Positions 1-7,601 of a stretch of DNA of 10,868 nt are shown here, piece by piece. The notes beneath the pieces were generated by a model. It saw only the letters and a list, made by a program, of their open reading frames with translations, had not been told where the DNA came from and ran no database searches. How positions within the stretch are numbered: the first letter of the stretch is position 1; every line of letters starts with the position of its first letter. The translations under genes and the position numbers were made by a program. Where the stretch lies: assembly GCA_027483745.1 (NCBI GenBank), contig JAIXTZ010000063.1, forward strand, positions 1-10,868, written 5' to 3'. Source of the DNA: Lysobacteraceae bacterium. Lineage in GTDB: Bacteria > Pseudomonadota > Gammaproteobacteria > Xanthomonadales > Xanthomonadaceae.

Positions 1-1382
1 CCGCCGCGCGGACCGCCCTTCAAATTGGCCTTCTTCAGAAGGCTGTCGTACTGGTGCGAATAGAGGTGCGCCTGCACCTGCGCGGTGAAGTCCATGACCA
101 CCACGACGACGATCAGCAGCGACGTGCCGCCGAAATAGAACGGAACCTGCCACGTCGCGCGGAGCACTTCCGGCAGCAAGCAAACCGCGACGAGGTAGAG
201 CGCGCCGATCATGGTCAAGCGGGTCAACACGCCATCGATGTAGTCGCCAGTCGCACGCCCCGGACGGATCCCAGGAACAAGCGCACCCGACTTCTTCAAG
301 TTGTCGGCGGTTTCTTGGCTATTGAACACCAGCGCCGTATAGAAGAACGCAAAGCCGATGATCAGGCCCGCGAACAGCAGCATGTGCAGCGGCTCGTTCG
401 GCGCCAGCGCCGTGGCCACCTTCTGCAGGGCGAGCGTGACCTGAGCCTGCCACCCGGCATCAGTCGCCGCCGCCGCCGCTTCCGCCGCGCCGGTACCGCC
501 CGTCCACGCCGTGATGGTCGCCGGCAGCATGATGAGGCTGGAGGCAAAGATCGGCGGGATCACACCGGCCATGTTCAGCTTCAGCGGCAGATGGGAGCTC
601 TGGTTGTTGTAGCCCTGGCGCGCCCCCTGCTTGCGGGCGTAATGCACGGTGATCCGGCGCTGGCCGCGCTCCATGAACACCACGAAGTAGACGACGCCCA
701 GCACGAGGACGGCGATCACGAGGATGGCCGGCCAGCTGATCTCGCCCGCGTTCACCTGGCGCATGGTGTCGATGAGCGCGCCCGGGAGGCCCGCCACGAT
801 GCCTGCGAAGATGATCAAAGAGATGCCGTTGCCGATGCCGCGCTCGGTGATCTGCTCACCCAGCCACATCAAAAACATGGTGCCGGCCGTAAGCGAAACC
901 ACTGCCGTGAAGACGAAACCCATGCCCGGGCTGTACACGACCGGCTGGCCGCCAGCAGCCGCGGAGCCCTGAAGCGCCGTGGCAATACTGCCCGCCTGCA
1001 CGATCGCGAGGAACACCGCACCGTAACGCGAGTACTGGGTCAGCTTGCGACGGCCCGACTCGCCTTCTTTCTTCAGCGCCTTCCACGGCTCGTACACCTG
1101 CCCGAGGAGCTGGACGATGATCGAGGCCGAGATGTACGGGATCACGTTCAGCGCAAAGATGCTGAAACGCGACAGGGCGCCACCGGAGAACATGTTAAAC
1201 ATGTCCACGATGCCGCCCTGGTTTTCGAACAGGGCCAACATCGCTTCCGGGTTGACGCCCGGGACGGGGATGAAACTCCCGACCCGGTAAACGATCAACG
1301 CGAGAAGCACGAACAGCAGGCGGTCCTTCAGTTCCTTGAACTTACCGAGTCCACCCATCATCGTCGCCGCGTTCGAGGCCAA
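1..1382 (-). CDS. secY: Protein translocase subunit SecY (3' end cut by window edge)
   Basis: SecY is the ten-helix channel of the SecYEG translocon in the inner membrane; it passes unfolded secretory proteins and inserts membrane proteins. Translation of the minus strand gives the family landmarks: [12 protein letters not shown] after helix 1, the plug region [31 protein letters not shown], the cytoplasmic loop [16 protein letters not shown], and [18 protein letters not shown] before helix 8. The last readable residues, [11 protein letters not shown], match the usual C-terminus, so only a few codons at most are missing. I chose the TTG at 1380-1382 as start because GGAG lies 7 nt upstream; the two in-frame ATGs at 1361 and 1358 have no Shine-Dalgarno sequence. 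It follows rplO after 4 nt, with the SD inside the end of rplO, so it is probably coupled to L15. An alanine-rich stretch enlarges the periplasmic loop near residues 293-311. Confidence 0.97.
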   Translation of the reverse strand, partial: MASNAATMMGGLGKFKELKDRLLFVLLALIVYRVGSFIPVPGVNPEAMLALFENQGGIVDMFNMFSGGALSRFSIFALNVIPYISASIIVQLLGQVYEPWKALKKEGESGRRKLTQYSRYGAVFLAIVQAGSIATALQGSAAAGGQPVVYSPGMGFVFTAVVSLTAGTMFLMWLGEQITERGIGNGISLIIFAGIVAGLPGALIDTMRQVNAGEISWPAILVIAVLVLGVVYFVVFMERGQRRITVHYARKQGARQGYNNQSSHLPLKLNMAGVIPPIFASSLIMLPATITAWTGGTGAAEAAAAATDAGWQAQVTLALQKVATALAPNEPLHMLLFAGLIIGFAFFYTALVFNSQETADNLKKSGALVPGIRPGRATGDYIDGVLTRLTMIGALYLVAVCLLPEVLRATWQVPFYFGGTSLLIVVVVVMDFTAQVQAHLYSHQYDSLLKKANLKGGPRG

Positions 1383-1386
1383 GCGA

Positions 1387-1821
1387 TTACTCCACCGATC
1401 CGCCGGCGGCTTCGATCGCCGCCTTCGCACCTGCCGTCACCAGCAGGCCCTTGATGGTGAGCTTCTTGGTCAGCTCGCCCTTCTTGACGACCTTCACCTT
1501 CTTGGCGTCGGCCGAGACCAGCTTGGCGGCGCGCAGGACGACGATGTCGATGACGTCCGCGTCGAGCATGGCCAGCTGGTACAGCAGGACCTCGGCCGAC
1601 TCGTGCGACATCTTGGAGCGGAAACCGATCTTCGGCAGACGGCGCTGCATCGGCATCTGACCGCCTTCGAAGCCCGGCTTGATCTTGCCCTTGCCGGCGC
1701 GAGCGAACGAACCCTTGTGGCCGCGGCCGCAGGTCTTGCCGAGGCCCGAACCGATGCCGCGACCAACGCGGGTGCGCTCCTTGCGGGCGCCTTCGGCGTG
1801 AGTGATGGTGTTGAGACGCAT
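1387..1821 (-). CDS. rplO: 50S ribosomal protein L15
   Basis: L15 is a late-assembly protein of the large subunit that contacts 23S rRNA through a long basic N-terminal extension. At 144 residues it has the normal family length. The extension [18 protein letters not shown] and the signature [15 protein letters not shown] (about residues 53-67) identify it. The globular C-terminal half ends in [11 protein letters not shown]. The start is supported by an excellent AAGGAG six nt before the ATG; the stop codon TAA of rpmD overlaps this SD. It precedes secY directly, as in the E. coli spc operon. Confidence 0.98.
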   Translation of the reverse strand: MRLNTITHAEGARKERTRVGRGIGSGLGKTCGRGHKGSFARAGKGKIKPGFEGGQMPMQRRLPKIGFRSKMSHESAEVLLYQLAMLDADVIDIVVLRAAKLVSADAKKVKVVKKGELTKKLTIKGLLVTAGAKAAIEAAGGSVE

Positions 1822-1831
1822 GGGATTCTCC

Positions 1832-2014
1832 TTAAGCCTCGACGCGGACGAGGTAGTGGAGCTGATTGATCAGGCCGCGGACCTGCGGCGAATCGATCAG
1901 TTCACGGACGTCGTTGAGCTTGTTCAGGCCGAGAGCGCGCACCGACAGGCGGTGGCGCTGCTGGGTGCCACGGAGGCCGCGCACCAGGCGAACCTTGACG
2001 GTCTTGTTAGCCAT
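1832..2014 (-). CDS. rpmD: 50S ribosomal protein L30
   Basis: L30 is a small protein of the large subunit that binds 23S rRNA. The 60-residue product [13 protein letters not shown]... is of normal length and contains the typical [16 protein letters not shown] segment and the C-terminal [16 protein letters not shown] longer frame opens 27 nt earlier, but the ATG at 2014 gives the standard N-terminus and has AGGAG 8 nt upstream. Its start overlaps the stop of rpsE by 8 nt (ATGGCTAA), so translation is probably coupled to that of S5. Confidence 0.97.
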   Translation of the reverse strand: MANKTVKVRLVRGLRGTQQRHRLSVRALGLNKLNDVRELIDSPQVRGLINQLHYLVRVEA

Positions 2015-2534
2015 GGAGGATCTCCTCGAGCTTCTTGCCACGCTTGGCCGCGATCTTGGCCGGCGAGTGCATCATCGACAGGCCGCGCACGGTGGCACGG
2101 ACCAGGTTGATCGGGTTACGCGAACCGGTGGCCTTCGCCAGCACGTTCTTGACGCCGACCGCTTCCAGCACGGCGCGCATCGCGCCGCCGGCGATCACGC
2201 CCGTACCTTCCGACGCCGGCTGCATGTAGACCGCCGCCGCGCCATGGTTGGCCTTGACGGGGTGCCACAGGGTGCCGTCGTTCAGGTCGACATTGACCAT
2301 CGCCTTGCGGGCGTATTCCATCGACTTCTGGATGGCAACCGGGACTTCCTTCGCCTTGCCGTAGCCGAAGCCGATCTTGCCGGCGCCGTCGCCGACGACC
2401 GTCAGCGCGGTGAAGGTGAACTGGCGACCGCCCTTGACGGTCTTGCTGACGCGGTTGACCGCGATCAGCTTTTCGATCATGCCGTCGTCTGCGCCTTCGC
2501 GGTCGCGACGATCGCGGCTTTCATTGCTGCTCAT
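2007..2534 (-). CDS. rpsE: 30S ribosomal protein S5
   Basis: S5 sits at the mRNA entry side of the small subunit and, with S4, helps accuracy and mRNA unwinding. The N-terminal S5 double-stranded-RNA-binding-like domain runs from about residue 19 ([29 protein letters not shown]) and the C-terminal domain carries [20 protein letters not shown]. The [12 protein letters not shown] loop, where spectinomycin resistance changes fall in E. coli, has the sensitive sequence. At 175 residues it is slightly longer than the 167 of E. coli because of a charged N-terminal tail (about residues 1-18). The start is the ATG at 2534; its upstream SD (CGAGAG) is weak, but an internal ATG at residue 19 has none. 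It is separated from rplR by an unusual 95-nt gap. Confidence 0.97.
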   Translation of the reverse strand: MSSNESRDRRDREGADDGMIEKLIAVNRVSKTVKGGRQFTFTALTVVGDGAGKIGFGYGKAKEVPVAIQKSMEYARKAMVNVDLNDGTLWHPVKANHGAAAVYMQPASEGTGVIAGGAMRAVLEAVGVKNVLAKATGSRNPINLVRATVRGLSMMHSPAKIAAKRGKKLEEILHG

Positions 2535-2629
2535 GATGGACTCTCGTAATGAGGGAATTTACGGCTTTGCGCCGCTTATAGTTGTTTGAGGCGCGGAATC
2601 CACCCCGCGCCTGGGTGCATCGATGACGC
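2535..2629 (-). other. rplR-rpsE intergenic region
   Basis: This 95-nt gap is long for a spot where neighbouring genes are 4-30 nt apart. On the transcribed strand it contains an 8-bp GC-rich hairpin, a smaller CGGC/GCCG hairpin at 2562-2574, and a TATAAG hexamer at 2577-2582 that resembles a -10 box but has no acceptable -35 partner 16-18 nt upstream. No small reading frame with a convincing SD was seen. Confidence 0.7.
2589..2612 (-). other. GC-rich hairpin between rplR and rpsE
   Basis: In the transcript, AGGCGCGG (2612-2605) pairs perfectly with CCGCGCCT (2596-2589) across an 8-nt loop. What follows is CAAACAACTATAAG, without a U-tract, so it is not a standard intrinsic terminator. It might be an RNA-stability element, a processing site, or a binding site for a regulatory ribosomal protein; the sequence alone does not decide. 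Confidence 0.6.
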
Positions 2630-2983
2630 TTAGAACTGCAGGCCGCCTTCGCGGGCCGCATCGGCGAGCGCCTTGATGCGGCCGTGGTAACGGTAGCCCG
2701 AACGATCGAACGCGACGGCCTCGATGCCGGCAGCCTTCGCCTTGGCGGCGATGGCGGCACCGACCTTGGCGGCGGCTTCGAGGTTCTTGCTGCCCTTCAA
2801 GCCCGACTTGACGTCGGCTTCAAGGGTCGAAGCAGCTGCGAGGACCTTCGAGCCATCGGCCGTGAAGATCTGGGCGTAGAGGTGCTGGCCGGTGCGCAGG
2901 ACCGACAGGCGGGCGATGCCCAGCGTGCGGATGTGCAGGCGCGTCGACTTGGCGCGACGCAGGCGGGCGATTTTCTTTTCCAT
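2630..2983 (-). CDS. rplR: 50S ribosomal protein L18
   Basis: L18 binds 5S rRNA together with L5 and L25 and anchors it in the central protuberance of the large subunit. The 117-residue length equals that of E. coli L18. Conserved features are the basic N-terminus ([17 protein letters not shown]), [16 protein letters not shown] in the first strand-helix part, and the C-terminal [30 protein letters not shown] lies 9-10 nt before the ATG. The gene follows rplF after 30 nt and is followed by the 95-nt gap before rpsE. Confidence 0.98.
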   Translation of the reverse strand: MEKKIARLRRAKSTRLHIRTLGIARLSVLRTGQHLYAQIFTADGSKVLAAASTLEADVKSGLKGSKNLEAAAKVGAAIAAKAKAAGIEAVAFDRSGYRYHGRIKALADAAREGGLQF

Positions 2984-3013
2984 GACTGGATACCTTCTGG
3001 AAGCTGAAGACCC

Positions 3014-3541
3014 TTAGGCCTTCTTGGCTTCCTTGATGATGACGTTCTCGCCCGAGTAACGGACGCCCTTGCCCTTGTACGGTTCCGGCGAGCGGAACGC
3101 GCGGATCTTGGCCGCGACCTGCCCCACCAGCTGCGCATCGGCGCCGGCGATCAGGATCTCCGTCTGCGTCGGCGTGGTGATGGTGATGCCTTCCGGGGTG
3201 ATGAACACGACCGGGTGCGAGAAACCGAGCGACAGGCTCAGGTCCTTGCCCTGCATCGCAGCACGGTAACCGACGCCGACGAGCTCCAGCTTGCGCTGGA
3301 AGCCTTCGGAGACGCCCTTCACCATGTTCGACAGGATGGCGCGCGCGGTGCCGGCCATCGGGATGGCATCGGCGTTCGCCGCGACCATCGTGACGACACC
3401 ATTCTCGTTCTTCAGGTCCACGCCCTGCGGCTTGGCCAGGGCCAGGGTGCCCTTCGGGCCCTTGACGCTGAACTGCTCGGCGGTGGAGGTGATTTCAACG
3501 CCCTTCGGGAGGGCGATCGGCTTCTTGGCGACGCGGGACAT
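3014..3541 (-). CDS. rplF: 50S ribosomal protein L6
   Basis: L6 lies near the GTPase-associated region of the large subunit, next to the sarcin-ricin loop. It has two repeated alpha/beta domains, of which the second holds the family signature near the C-terminus ([13 protein letters not shown], about residues 154-166). The N-terminus [16 protein letters not shown] is also typical, and the length of 175 residues is close to 177 in E. coli. The ATG is preceded by AGGAG at 8 nt. It follows rpsH after 16 nt. Confidence 0.98.
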   Translation of the reverse strand: MSRVAKKPIALPKGVEITSTAEQFSVKGPKGTLALAKPQGVDLKNENGVVTMVAANADAIPMAGTARAILSNMVKGVSEGFQRKLELVGVGYRAAMQGKDLSLSLGFSHPVVFITPEGITITTPTQTEILIAGADAQLVGQVAAKIRAFRSPEPYKGKGVRYSGENVIIKEAKKA

Positions 3542-3557
3542 GGTCAGTTCTCCTGCA

Positions 3558-3953
3558 TCAAGCCACGAGGCACAGGACTTCGCCGCCCACGCCCTGCTGG
3601 CGTGCGTCGCGGTCGGTCATGATGCCCTTGGACGTCGAGATGATCGACACGCCGAGGCCGCCGAGGACCTTCGGGAGCGCGTCCTTGCCGCGGTACTGGC
3701 GAAGACCCGAACGCGAGAAGCGCTCGAGGCGCTCGATGACCGGCTTGCCTTCGAAGTACTTCAGAACGATTTCGAGTTCCGGCTTCTTGGCGTCGCCAGC
3801 CTGGCGCACGTCGAGGATGTAGCCTTCGGCCTTCAGGACGTTGGCGAGGGACAGCTTGATCTTGGACGACGGCATCTTCACCGTGGTCTTGCGGACAGCC
3901 AGCGCGTTCTTGATGCGCACCAGCATGTCGGCGATGGGATCAGTCATGCTCAT
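3558..3953 (-). CDS. rpsH: 30S ribosomal protein S8
   Basis: S8 binds the central domain of 16S rRNA early in assembly. In E. coli it is also the translational repressor of the spc operon, acting on the mRNA near the start of rplE. The 131-residue product begins [16 protein letters not shown] and ends [33 protein letters not shown], the C-terminal S8 signature. Of the two close ATGs the first (3953) has AAGGA 7 nt upstream and matches the MSM start of E. coli S8. It lies just downstream of an intrinsic terminator, so its expression may depend on read-through or on a promoter not recognised here. Confidence 0.98.
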   Translation of the reverse strand: MSMTDPIADMLVRIKNALAVRKTTVKMPSSKIKLSLANVLKAEGYILDVRQAGDAKKPELEIVLKYFEGKPVIERLERFSRSGLRQYRGKDALPKVLGGLGVSIISTSKGIMTDRDARQQGVGGEVLCLVA

Positions 3954-4070
3954 GGAGAGTTCCTTATGAGTAGCACCGATATCCGCTTTCGCGAACAGGT
4001 TCAGTGGAAAAACCCGGCCGTCTCCGGCCGGGTGGGTTCAGCAAGCCGTCTAGGATAGCAGCTTTTTGTC
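3954..4070 (-). other. rpsN-rpsH intergenic region
   Basis: The largest gap inside the cluster, 117 nt. It contains an intrinsic terminator in its middle (4008-4033). The 54 nt between terminator and rpsH hold the rpsH SD (AAGGA) but no sigma70 promoter I could support: TTGCTG upstream of the hairpin has no -10 partner. Confidence 0.75.
4008..4033 (-). terminator. Rho-independent terminator between rpsN and rpsH
   Basis: In the transcript, ACCCGGCCG-type pairing forms: CCCGGCCG (4032-4025) with a GAGA loop (4024-4021) and CGGCCGGG (4020-4013), plus one more A-U pair on the outside (4033/4012). The stem is followed at once by UUUUU (4012-4008) and CCACUG. A perfect GC-rich stem, a stable GNRA loop and an adjacent U-tract are the full hallmarks of an intrinsic terminator. 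It stands within the spc gene series, so it is likely partial (an attenuator). Confidence 0.85.
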
Positions 4071-4376
4071 TTACCAGCTCGCCTTGCGGAGGCCGGGGAC
4101 GTCGCCACGCATGGTGGCTTCGCGGAGCTTGTTGCGGCCGAGGCCGAACTTGCGGTAGACGCCACGCGAGCGACCCGACAGGGCGCAGCGATTGCGCTGG
4201 CGGCACTCCGAAGAGTCGCGCGGCAGCTTCGCGAGCTTGTTGACGGCGTCGATCTTCTCTTCATAGCCGGTCGCCGGGTTGGCAATCAGCTTCTTGAGCT
4301 CGGCGCGCTTGGCGGCATAACGCTTGGCAAGCTTCTCGCGCTTGACCTCGCGGTTCACCATGCTGGTCTTGGCCAT
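4071..4376 (-). CDS. rpsN: 30S ribosomal protein S14 (zinc-independent form)
   Basis: S14 binds the 3' domain of 16S rRNA in the 30S head. The protein has 101 residues, the long C-minus form: it lacks the two CxxC pairs of the short zinc-binding form. The core [14 protein letters not shown], the [14 protein letters not shown] segment and the C-terminus [15 protein letters not shown] match the family. AGGA lies 7 nt before the ATG. The gene ends the tightly packed stretch that starts at rpsJ; an intrinsic terminator follows about 38 nt after its stop. Confidence 0.98.
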   Translation of the reverse strand: MAKTSMVNREVKREKLAKRYAAKRAELKKLIANPATGYEEKIDAVNKLAKLPRDSSECRQRNRCALSGRSRGVYRKFGLGRNKLREATMRGDVPGLRKASW

Positions 4377-4392
4377 GATTAGGTCCTGAAGG

Positions 4393-4935
4393 TCAGTTGC
4401 GGAACGGGAAGTTGAAGGCGGCGAGCAGGGCCTTGGCCTCGGCGTCGGTCTTCGCGGTCGTGGTGATCGCGATGTCCATGCCGCGCAGGGCGTCGACCTG
4501 GTCGAAGTTGATCTCCGGGAAGATGATCTGCTCTTTCAGGCCCATGTTGTAGTTGCCACGGCCGTCGAACGCGCGACCCGACACGCCGCGGAAGTCGCGG
4601 ACGCGCGGCAGGGCGACGCTGATCAGGCGGTCGAGGAACTCGTACATCTTGGCGCGACGCAGGGTCACCTTGGTGCCGATCGGCCAGCCTTCGCGGATCT
4701 TGAAGCTGGCAACCGAGACGCGGGCCTTGGTCGTCACCGGCTTCTGGCCGGTGATCGTGGCCAGGTCGGCCACGGCGTTCTCGAGGATCTTCTTGTTGCC
4801 GACCGCCTCGCCCACGCCCATGTTCAGCGTGATCTTGGTGATCTTCGGCACCTGCATCGGATTCGTGTAGCCGAACTCCTTCATGAGCTTCGGCACCACG
4901 GTGTCCTTGTAGATTTTTTCAAGCCGGGTGTTCAT
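4393..4935 (-). CDS. rplE: 50S ribosomal protein L5
   Basis: L5 is essential for attaching 5S rRNA to the large subunit and touches the P-site tRNA and S13 across the subunit bridge. The 180-residue protein is of standard length (179 in E. coli). The signature [16 protein letters not shown] (about residues 29-44) is followed by [26 protein letters not shown] and [20 protein letters not shown]. It starts at the ATG at 4935 with TAAGGAA upstream, where TAA is the stop of rplX. In E. coli the S8 repressor site lies at this rplX-rplE junction; a small hairpin is present here too. Confidence 0.98.
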   Translation of the reverse strand: MNTRLEKIYKDTVVPKLMKEFGYTNPMQVPKITKITLNMGVGEAVGNKKILENAVADLATITGQKPVTTKARVSVASFKIREGWPIGTKVTLRRAKMYEFLDRLISVALPRVRDFRGVSGRAFDGRGNYNMGLKEQIIFPEINFDQVDALRGMDIAITTTAKTDAEAKALLAAFNFPFRN

Positions 4936-4946
4936 CGGGGCATTCC

Positions 4947-5261
4947 TTAGGCGTCGATCGCCTCACCGCTCGAGCGGAACACACGCACTTTGCGTCCATC
5001 CTCGAGCACCTTGAAGCCAACGCGGTCGCCCTTGCCCGTCGCCGGGTTGAACAGCATCACGTTGGAGATATGGATCGGGGCTTCGCGCTCGACGATGCCG
5101 CCGGCCTGGCCGGCCTGCGGGTTCGCCTTGGTGTGGCGCTTCACCACGTTGATGTTGGCGACGATGACGCGATCACCGGCAACGCGGGTGATTTCGCCCT
5201 TCTTGCCCTTGTCCTTGCCGGTGATGACGACGATCTGGTCGCCCTTGCGGATACGGTTCAT
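4947..5261 (-). CDS. rplX: 50S ribosomal protein L24
   Basis: L24 is an assembly initiator of the large subunit; it binds the 5' domain of 23S rRNA near the exit tunnel. The N-terminal KOW motif is clear ([20 protein letters not shown], about residues 4-23), followed by the conserved [12 protein letters not shown] and the [14 protein letters not shown] segment. At 104 residues it matches E. coli (104). GGAG stands 8 nt before the ATG. The last codons overlap an inverted repeat just before rplE. Confidence 0.98.
   Translation of the reverse strand: MNRIRKGDQIVVITGKDKGKKGEITRVAGDRVIVANINVVKRHTKANPQAGQAGGIVEREAPIHISNVMLFNPATGKGDRVGFKVLEDGRKVRVFRSSGEAIDA
4949..4977 (-). promoter_or_regulatory. 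Inverted repeats at the rplX-rplE junction (possible S8 target)
   Basis: Two small palindromes lie side by side in the end of rplX: CCGCTCGAGCGG (4966-4977) and AGGCG-ATCGA-CGCCT (4949-4963). The second ends right at the stop codon and just before the rplE SD. In E. coli, S8 represses the spc operon by binding the mRNA around the start of rplE. The position agrees; I could not confirm the S8-specific bulged helix, so the role is inference. Confidence 0.3.
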
Positions 5262-5276
5262 GGTTTCGTCTCCGGC

Positions 5277-5645
5277 TTACAGCACTTCAGGCGCCAGGGA
5301 CACGATCTTCATGAACTTCTCGTTGCGGAGTTCACGGGTCACGGGTCCGAAGATGCGGGTGCCGATCGGCTCTTCTTTGTTGTTCAGCAGCACGGCGGCG
5401 TTCGCGTCGAAGCGGATCAGCGAGCCATCGGCACGGCGCACGCCCTTGCGGGTGCGCACGACGACGGCGTTGTAGACCTCGCCCTTCTTGACCTTGCCGC
5501 GCGGGATCGCGTCTTTCACGGTGACCTTGATGATGTCGCCGATGTGGGCATAGCGGCGCTTGGAACCTCCAAGCACCTTGATGCACATCAGTTCCTTGGC
5601 ACCGGAGTTGTCGGCGACTTCGAGGTAGCTCTGCGTCTGGATCAT
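5277..5645 (-). CDS. rplN: 50S ribosomal protein L14
   Basis: L14 lies on the interface of the large subunit, forms bridge B8, and is the docking site of the silencing factor RsfS. The 122-residue length is exactly the family norm. It begins [27 protein letters not shown] and carries the signature region around [26 protein letters not shown] residues 47-66 (here [20 protein letters not shown]) and FGPVTRELR near the end. AGGAG lies 8 nt before the ATG. In E. coli it is the first gene of the spc operon behind its own promoter; here only 14 nt separate it from rpsQ. Confidence 0.98.
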   Translation of the reverse strand: MIQTQSYLEVADNSGAKELMCIKVLGGSKRRYAHIGDIIKVTVKDAIPRGKVKKGEVYNAVVVRTRKGVRRADGSLIRFDANAAVLLNNKEEPIGTRIFGPVTRELRNEKFMKIVSLAPEVL

Positions 5646-5659
5646 GGCTCAGGCTCCTC

Positions 5660-5923
5660 TTACTCGGCCGACTTCGAGACGATCTCGACGACGCGCCAGT
5701 TCTTGGTCTTCGACATCGGGGCGCACTCGGTCACGCGGACGACGTCACCTTCATTGCAGGCATTGGCTTCGTCGTGGGCATGCAGCTTGGTCGAACGGCG
5801 GATGTATTTGCCGTACAGCGGGTGCTTGACCTGGCGCTCGACCAGGATGGTCACCGTCTTGTTCATCTTGTTGCTGACAACACGGCCTTCGACCGTGCGC
5901 AGCGGGGTGGCGTTATCGCTCAT
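5660..5923 (-). CDS. rpsQ: 30S ribosomal protein S17
   Basis: S17 is an early-assembly OB-fold protein that binds the 5' and central domains of 16S rRNA. The 87-residue product has the expected strands: [20 protein letters not shown] (about residues 11-30), [14 protein letters not shown], and [26 protein letters not shown] with the S17 signature. AAGGGA in front of the ATG includes the stop TAA of rpmC. In E. coli this is the last S10-operon gene; here nothing marks an operon end behind it. Confidence 0.98.
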   Translation of the reverse strand: MSDNATPLRTVEGRVVSNKMNKTVTILVERQVKHPLYGKYIRRSTKLHAHDEANACNEGDVVRVTECAPMSKTKNWRVVEIVSKSAE

Positions 5924-5933
5924 GGCCTATCCC

Positions 5934-6119
5934 TTAGTTCTTCTGGGTCAGCAGCGTGTTGACGCGCGCGATTTCGCGGCGGACACGGCTGATCTCGTGG
6001 GTCTTCGCCAGCTGGTTCGTCGTCTTCTGCATGCGCAGAGAGAACTGCTCCTTGCGGAGCTCCAGCAGGTGGGCCTTCAGCTCTTCGGCCGACTTCTGAC
6101 GCAGTTCCTGGAGTTCCAT
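5934..6119 (-). CDS. rpmC: 50S ribosomal protein L29
   Basis: L29 is a small helical protein at the exit of the peptide tunnel, near L23, where nascent-chain factors such as trigger factor and SRP dock. The 61 residues form two helices in an antiparallel hairpin: [21 protein letters not shown] and [17 protein letters not shown]. Its ATG overlaps the stop of rplP by one base (TAATG). The upstream SD is poor, so it is probably translated by ribosomes finishing L16. Confidence 0.97.
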   Translation of the reverse strand: MELQELRQKSAEELKAHLLELRKEQFSLRMQKTTNQLAKTHEISRVRREIARVNTLLTQKN

Positions 6120-6532
6120 TAGCGCACCGTCCGGGTCACGAAAGTGGTCTTGACGGAGAGCTTGGCGGCGGCGAGGCGCATCGCTTCGCGGGCCTGGTCC
6201 TCCGGGATGCCTTCCATCTCGTAGAGCATCCGGCCGGGCTGGATCTGGGCGACCCAGTACTCGACGTTACCCTTACCGGCGCCCATTCGGACTTCGATCG
6301 GCTTCTGGGTGATCGGCTTGTCCGGGAACACACGGATCCAGAGCTTGCCGCCGCGCTTGACGTAGCGGCTGATCGTACGGCGGGCCGATTCGATCTGGCG
6401 GGCCGTGAGGCGGCCGTGTTCGGTAGCCTTCAGACCGTACTCGCCGAAGCTGACGGCATTGGCCGACCAGCTCAGGCCCTCGTTACGGCCCTTGAACTGC
6501 TTGCGATATTTAGTTCGCTTGGGTTGCAACAT
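6119..6532 (-). CDS. rplP: 50S ribosomal protein L16
   Basis: L16 organises the A-site region of the peptidyl transferase centre and supports A-site tRNA binding. The 137-residue protein starts [17 protein letters not shown] and has both L16 signatures: [16 protein letters not shown] (about 63-78) and [14 protein letters not shown] (about 82-95). Arg82 corresponds to E. coli Arg81, which is hydroxylated by the oxygenase YcfD/RoxA. The SD GAGGT is built around the rpsC stop (TGAGGT), 8 nt before the ATG. Confidence 0.98.
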   Translation of the reverse strand: MLQPKRTKYRKQFKGRNEGLSWSANAVSFGEYGLKATEHGRLTARQIESARRTISRYVKRGGKLWIRVFPDKPITQKPIEVRMGAGKGNVEYWVAQIQPGRMLYEMEGIPEDQAREAMRLAAAKLSVKTTFVTRTVR

Positions 6533-6543
6533 GGCTCGTTACC

Positions 6544-7239
6544 TCACTTGGCCTGACCACGCGACGGACGTTCCGCGCGCTCTTCGGTCTTTTCCTGGCC
6601 GACTTGCGAGAAGTCGAAGATTTCGCCCTTGTAGACCCACGTCTTGACGCCAATGACGCCAAACGTGGTGCGGGCTTCGGCGAAGCCGTAGTCGACGTCG
6701 GCGCGCAGCGTGTGAAGGGGCACGCGACCTTCGCGGTACCACTCCGAACGGGCGATCTCGGCGCCGTTCAGGCGGCCGGCGACGTTGACCTTGATGCCGA
6801 GCGCGCCGAGGCGCATCGCATTGCTCACGGCGCGCTTCATGGCGCGGCGGAACATGATGCGGCGCTCCAGCTGCTGGGCGATCGATTCGGCGACCAGCTG
6901 GGCATCGAGTTCCGGCTTACGGACTTCGGAGACATTGATGTGCGCCGGGACGCCCATGATGTCCGAAACCTGCTTGCGCAGCTTCTCGATGTCCTCGCCG
7001 CGCTTGCCGATTACGACGCCCGGGCGGGCGGTGTGGATCGTCACGCGCGCCGACTTGCTCGGACGCTCGATCAGGATCTTGGAGATACCGGCCTGCGCCA
7101 GCTTCTCGCGAAGCATCTGGCGAACCTTGAGGTCGGCGGCGAGGTAGCCCGCGAATTCCTTCTTGTTCGCGTACCACTTGGAGTTCCAGTCTTTGGCGAT
7201 GCCAAGACGGATACCGGTCGGATGAACTTTGTGACCCAT
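6544..7239 (-). CDS. rpsC: 30S ribosomal protein S3
   Basis: S3 shapes the mRNA entry tunnel of the 30S subunit with S4 and S5. From the ATG at 7239 it has 231 residues and the universal start [14 protein letters not shown]. The central type-2 KH domain shows its GxxG loop as GKRG (residues 78-81), and the C-terminal S3 domain contains [35 protein letters not shown] conserved blocks ([20 protein letters not shown]). A longer open frame reaches 7338, but those codons lie inside rplV and are not S3-like. AAGGA, including the rplV stop TAA, stands 7 nt before the ATG. The C-terminus is an R/E-rich tail. Confidence 0.98.
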   Translation of the reverse strand: MGHKVHPTGIRLGIAKDWNSKWYANKKEFAGYLAADLKVRQMLREKLAQAGISKILIERPSKSARVTIHTARPGVVIGKRGEDIEKLRKQVSDIMGVPAHINVSEVRKPELDAQLVAESIAQQLERRIMFRRAMKRAVSNAMRLGALGIKVNVAGRLNGAEIARSEWYREGRVPLHTLRADVDYGFAEARTTFGVIGVKTWVYKGEIFDFSQVGQEKTEERAERPSRGQAK

Positions 7240-7249
7240 AATCTCGTCC

Positions 7250-7591
7250 TTACGCCTTCTTGCCGGAGCCCACGACCACAGTGATGTGGCTGGTGCGCTT
7301 GAGGATGCGGGTACCACGACCCTTGGCGCGGGCGCCAAAGCGCTTCAGCACCGGGCCCTCGTCGATCATGATCGTGGCGACCTTCAGTTCGTCGACATCG
7401 GCGCCGAGGTTGTTCTCGGCGTTCGAAGCTGCCGAGTAGACGACCTTGCGGATGATGCCGGCGGCCTTCTTGTCGCTGAACTTCAGCAGGTCGAGGGCAC
7501 GGGCCACGGGGAGGCCGCGCACCTGGTCAGCGACCAGACGGGCCTTCTGCGGGGAGATGCGCGTCGAGCGCAGGATGGCTTTCGCTTCCAT
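7250..7591 (-). CDS. rplV: 50S ribosomal protein L22
   Basis: L22 binds all domains of 23S rRNA and its long beta-hairpin lines the narrow part of the exit tunnel. I take the ATG at 7591 ([19 protein letters not shown]), giving 113 residues, because AAGGAG is 6 nt upstream. The ATG at 7597 directly abuts the SD, and the longer open frame to 7657 lies in rpsS. The hairpin segment [20 protein letters not shown] (about residues 84-103) carries the family signature; the usual MP at its tip (MPRAKG in E. coli) is GA here. The rpsS stop forms part of the SD. Confidence 0.97.
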   Translation of the reverse strand: MEAKAILRSTRISPQKARLVADQVRGLPVARALDLLKFSDKKAAGIIRKVVYSAASNAENNLGADVDELKVATIMIDEGPVLKRFGARAKGRGTRILKRTSHITVVVGSGKKA

Positions 7592-7601
7592 GGTCATCTC
7601 C

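Noticed and set aside
54..1454. 466-residue open frame on the plus strand opposite secY
   Set aside because: It mirrors the secY/rplO codons, is extremely rich in R, H, D and A, has no recognisable domain, and conflicts with a clear SecY on the minus strand. It is a GC-rich shadow frame.
2577..2582. TATAAG hexamer as an internal promoter for rpsE
   Set aside because: Good -10 match, but the sequences 16-18 nt upstream (GTGGAT and neighbours) do not resemble TTGACA and there is no extended -10. Kept only as part of the gap finding.
3954..4007. Promoter for rpsH behind the terminator
   Set aside because: No pair of hexamers with acceptable match and spacing was found in these 54 nt.
5070..6122. 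350-residue plus-strand frame opposite rplX to rpmC
   Set aside because: Antisense shadow of four ribosomal genes; the opposite strand has complete proteins of family length with good SDs.
7240..7338. 33-codon N-terminal extension of rpsC
   Set aside because: It lies in the rplV coding sequence, does not resemble S3, and the ATG at 7239 has an SD and the universal MGHKVHP start.
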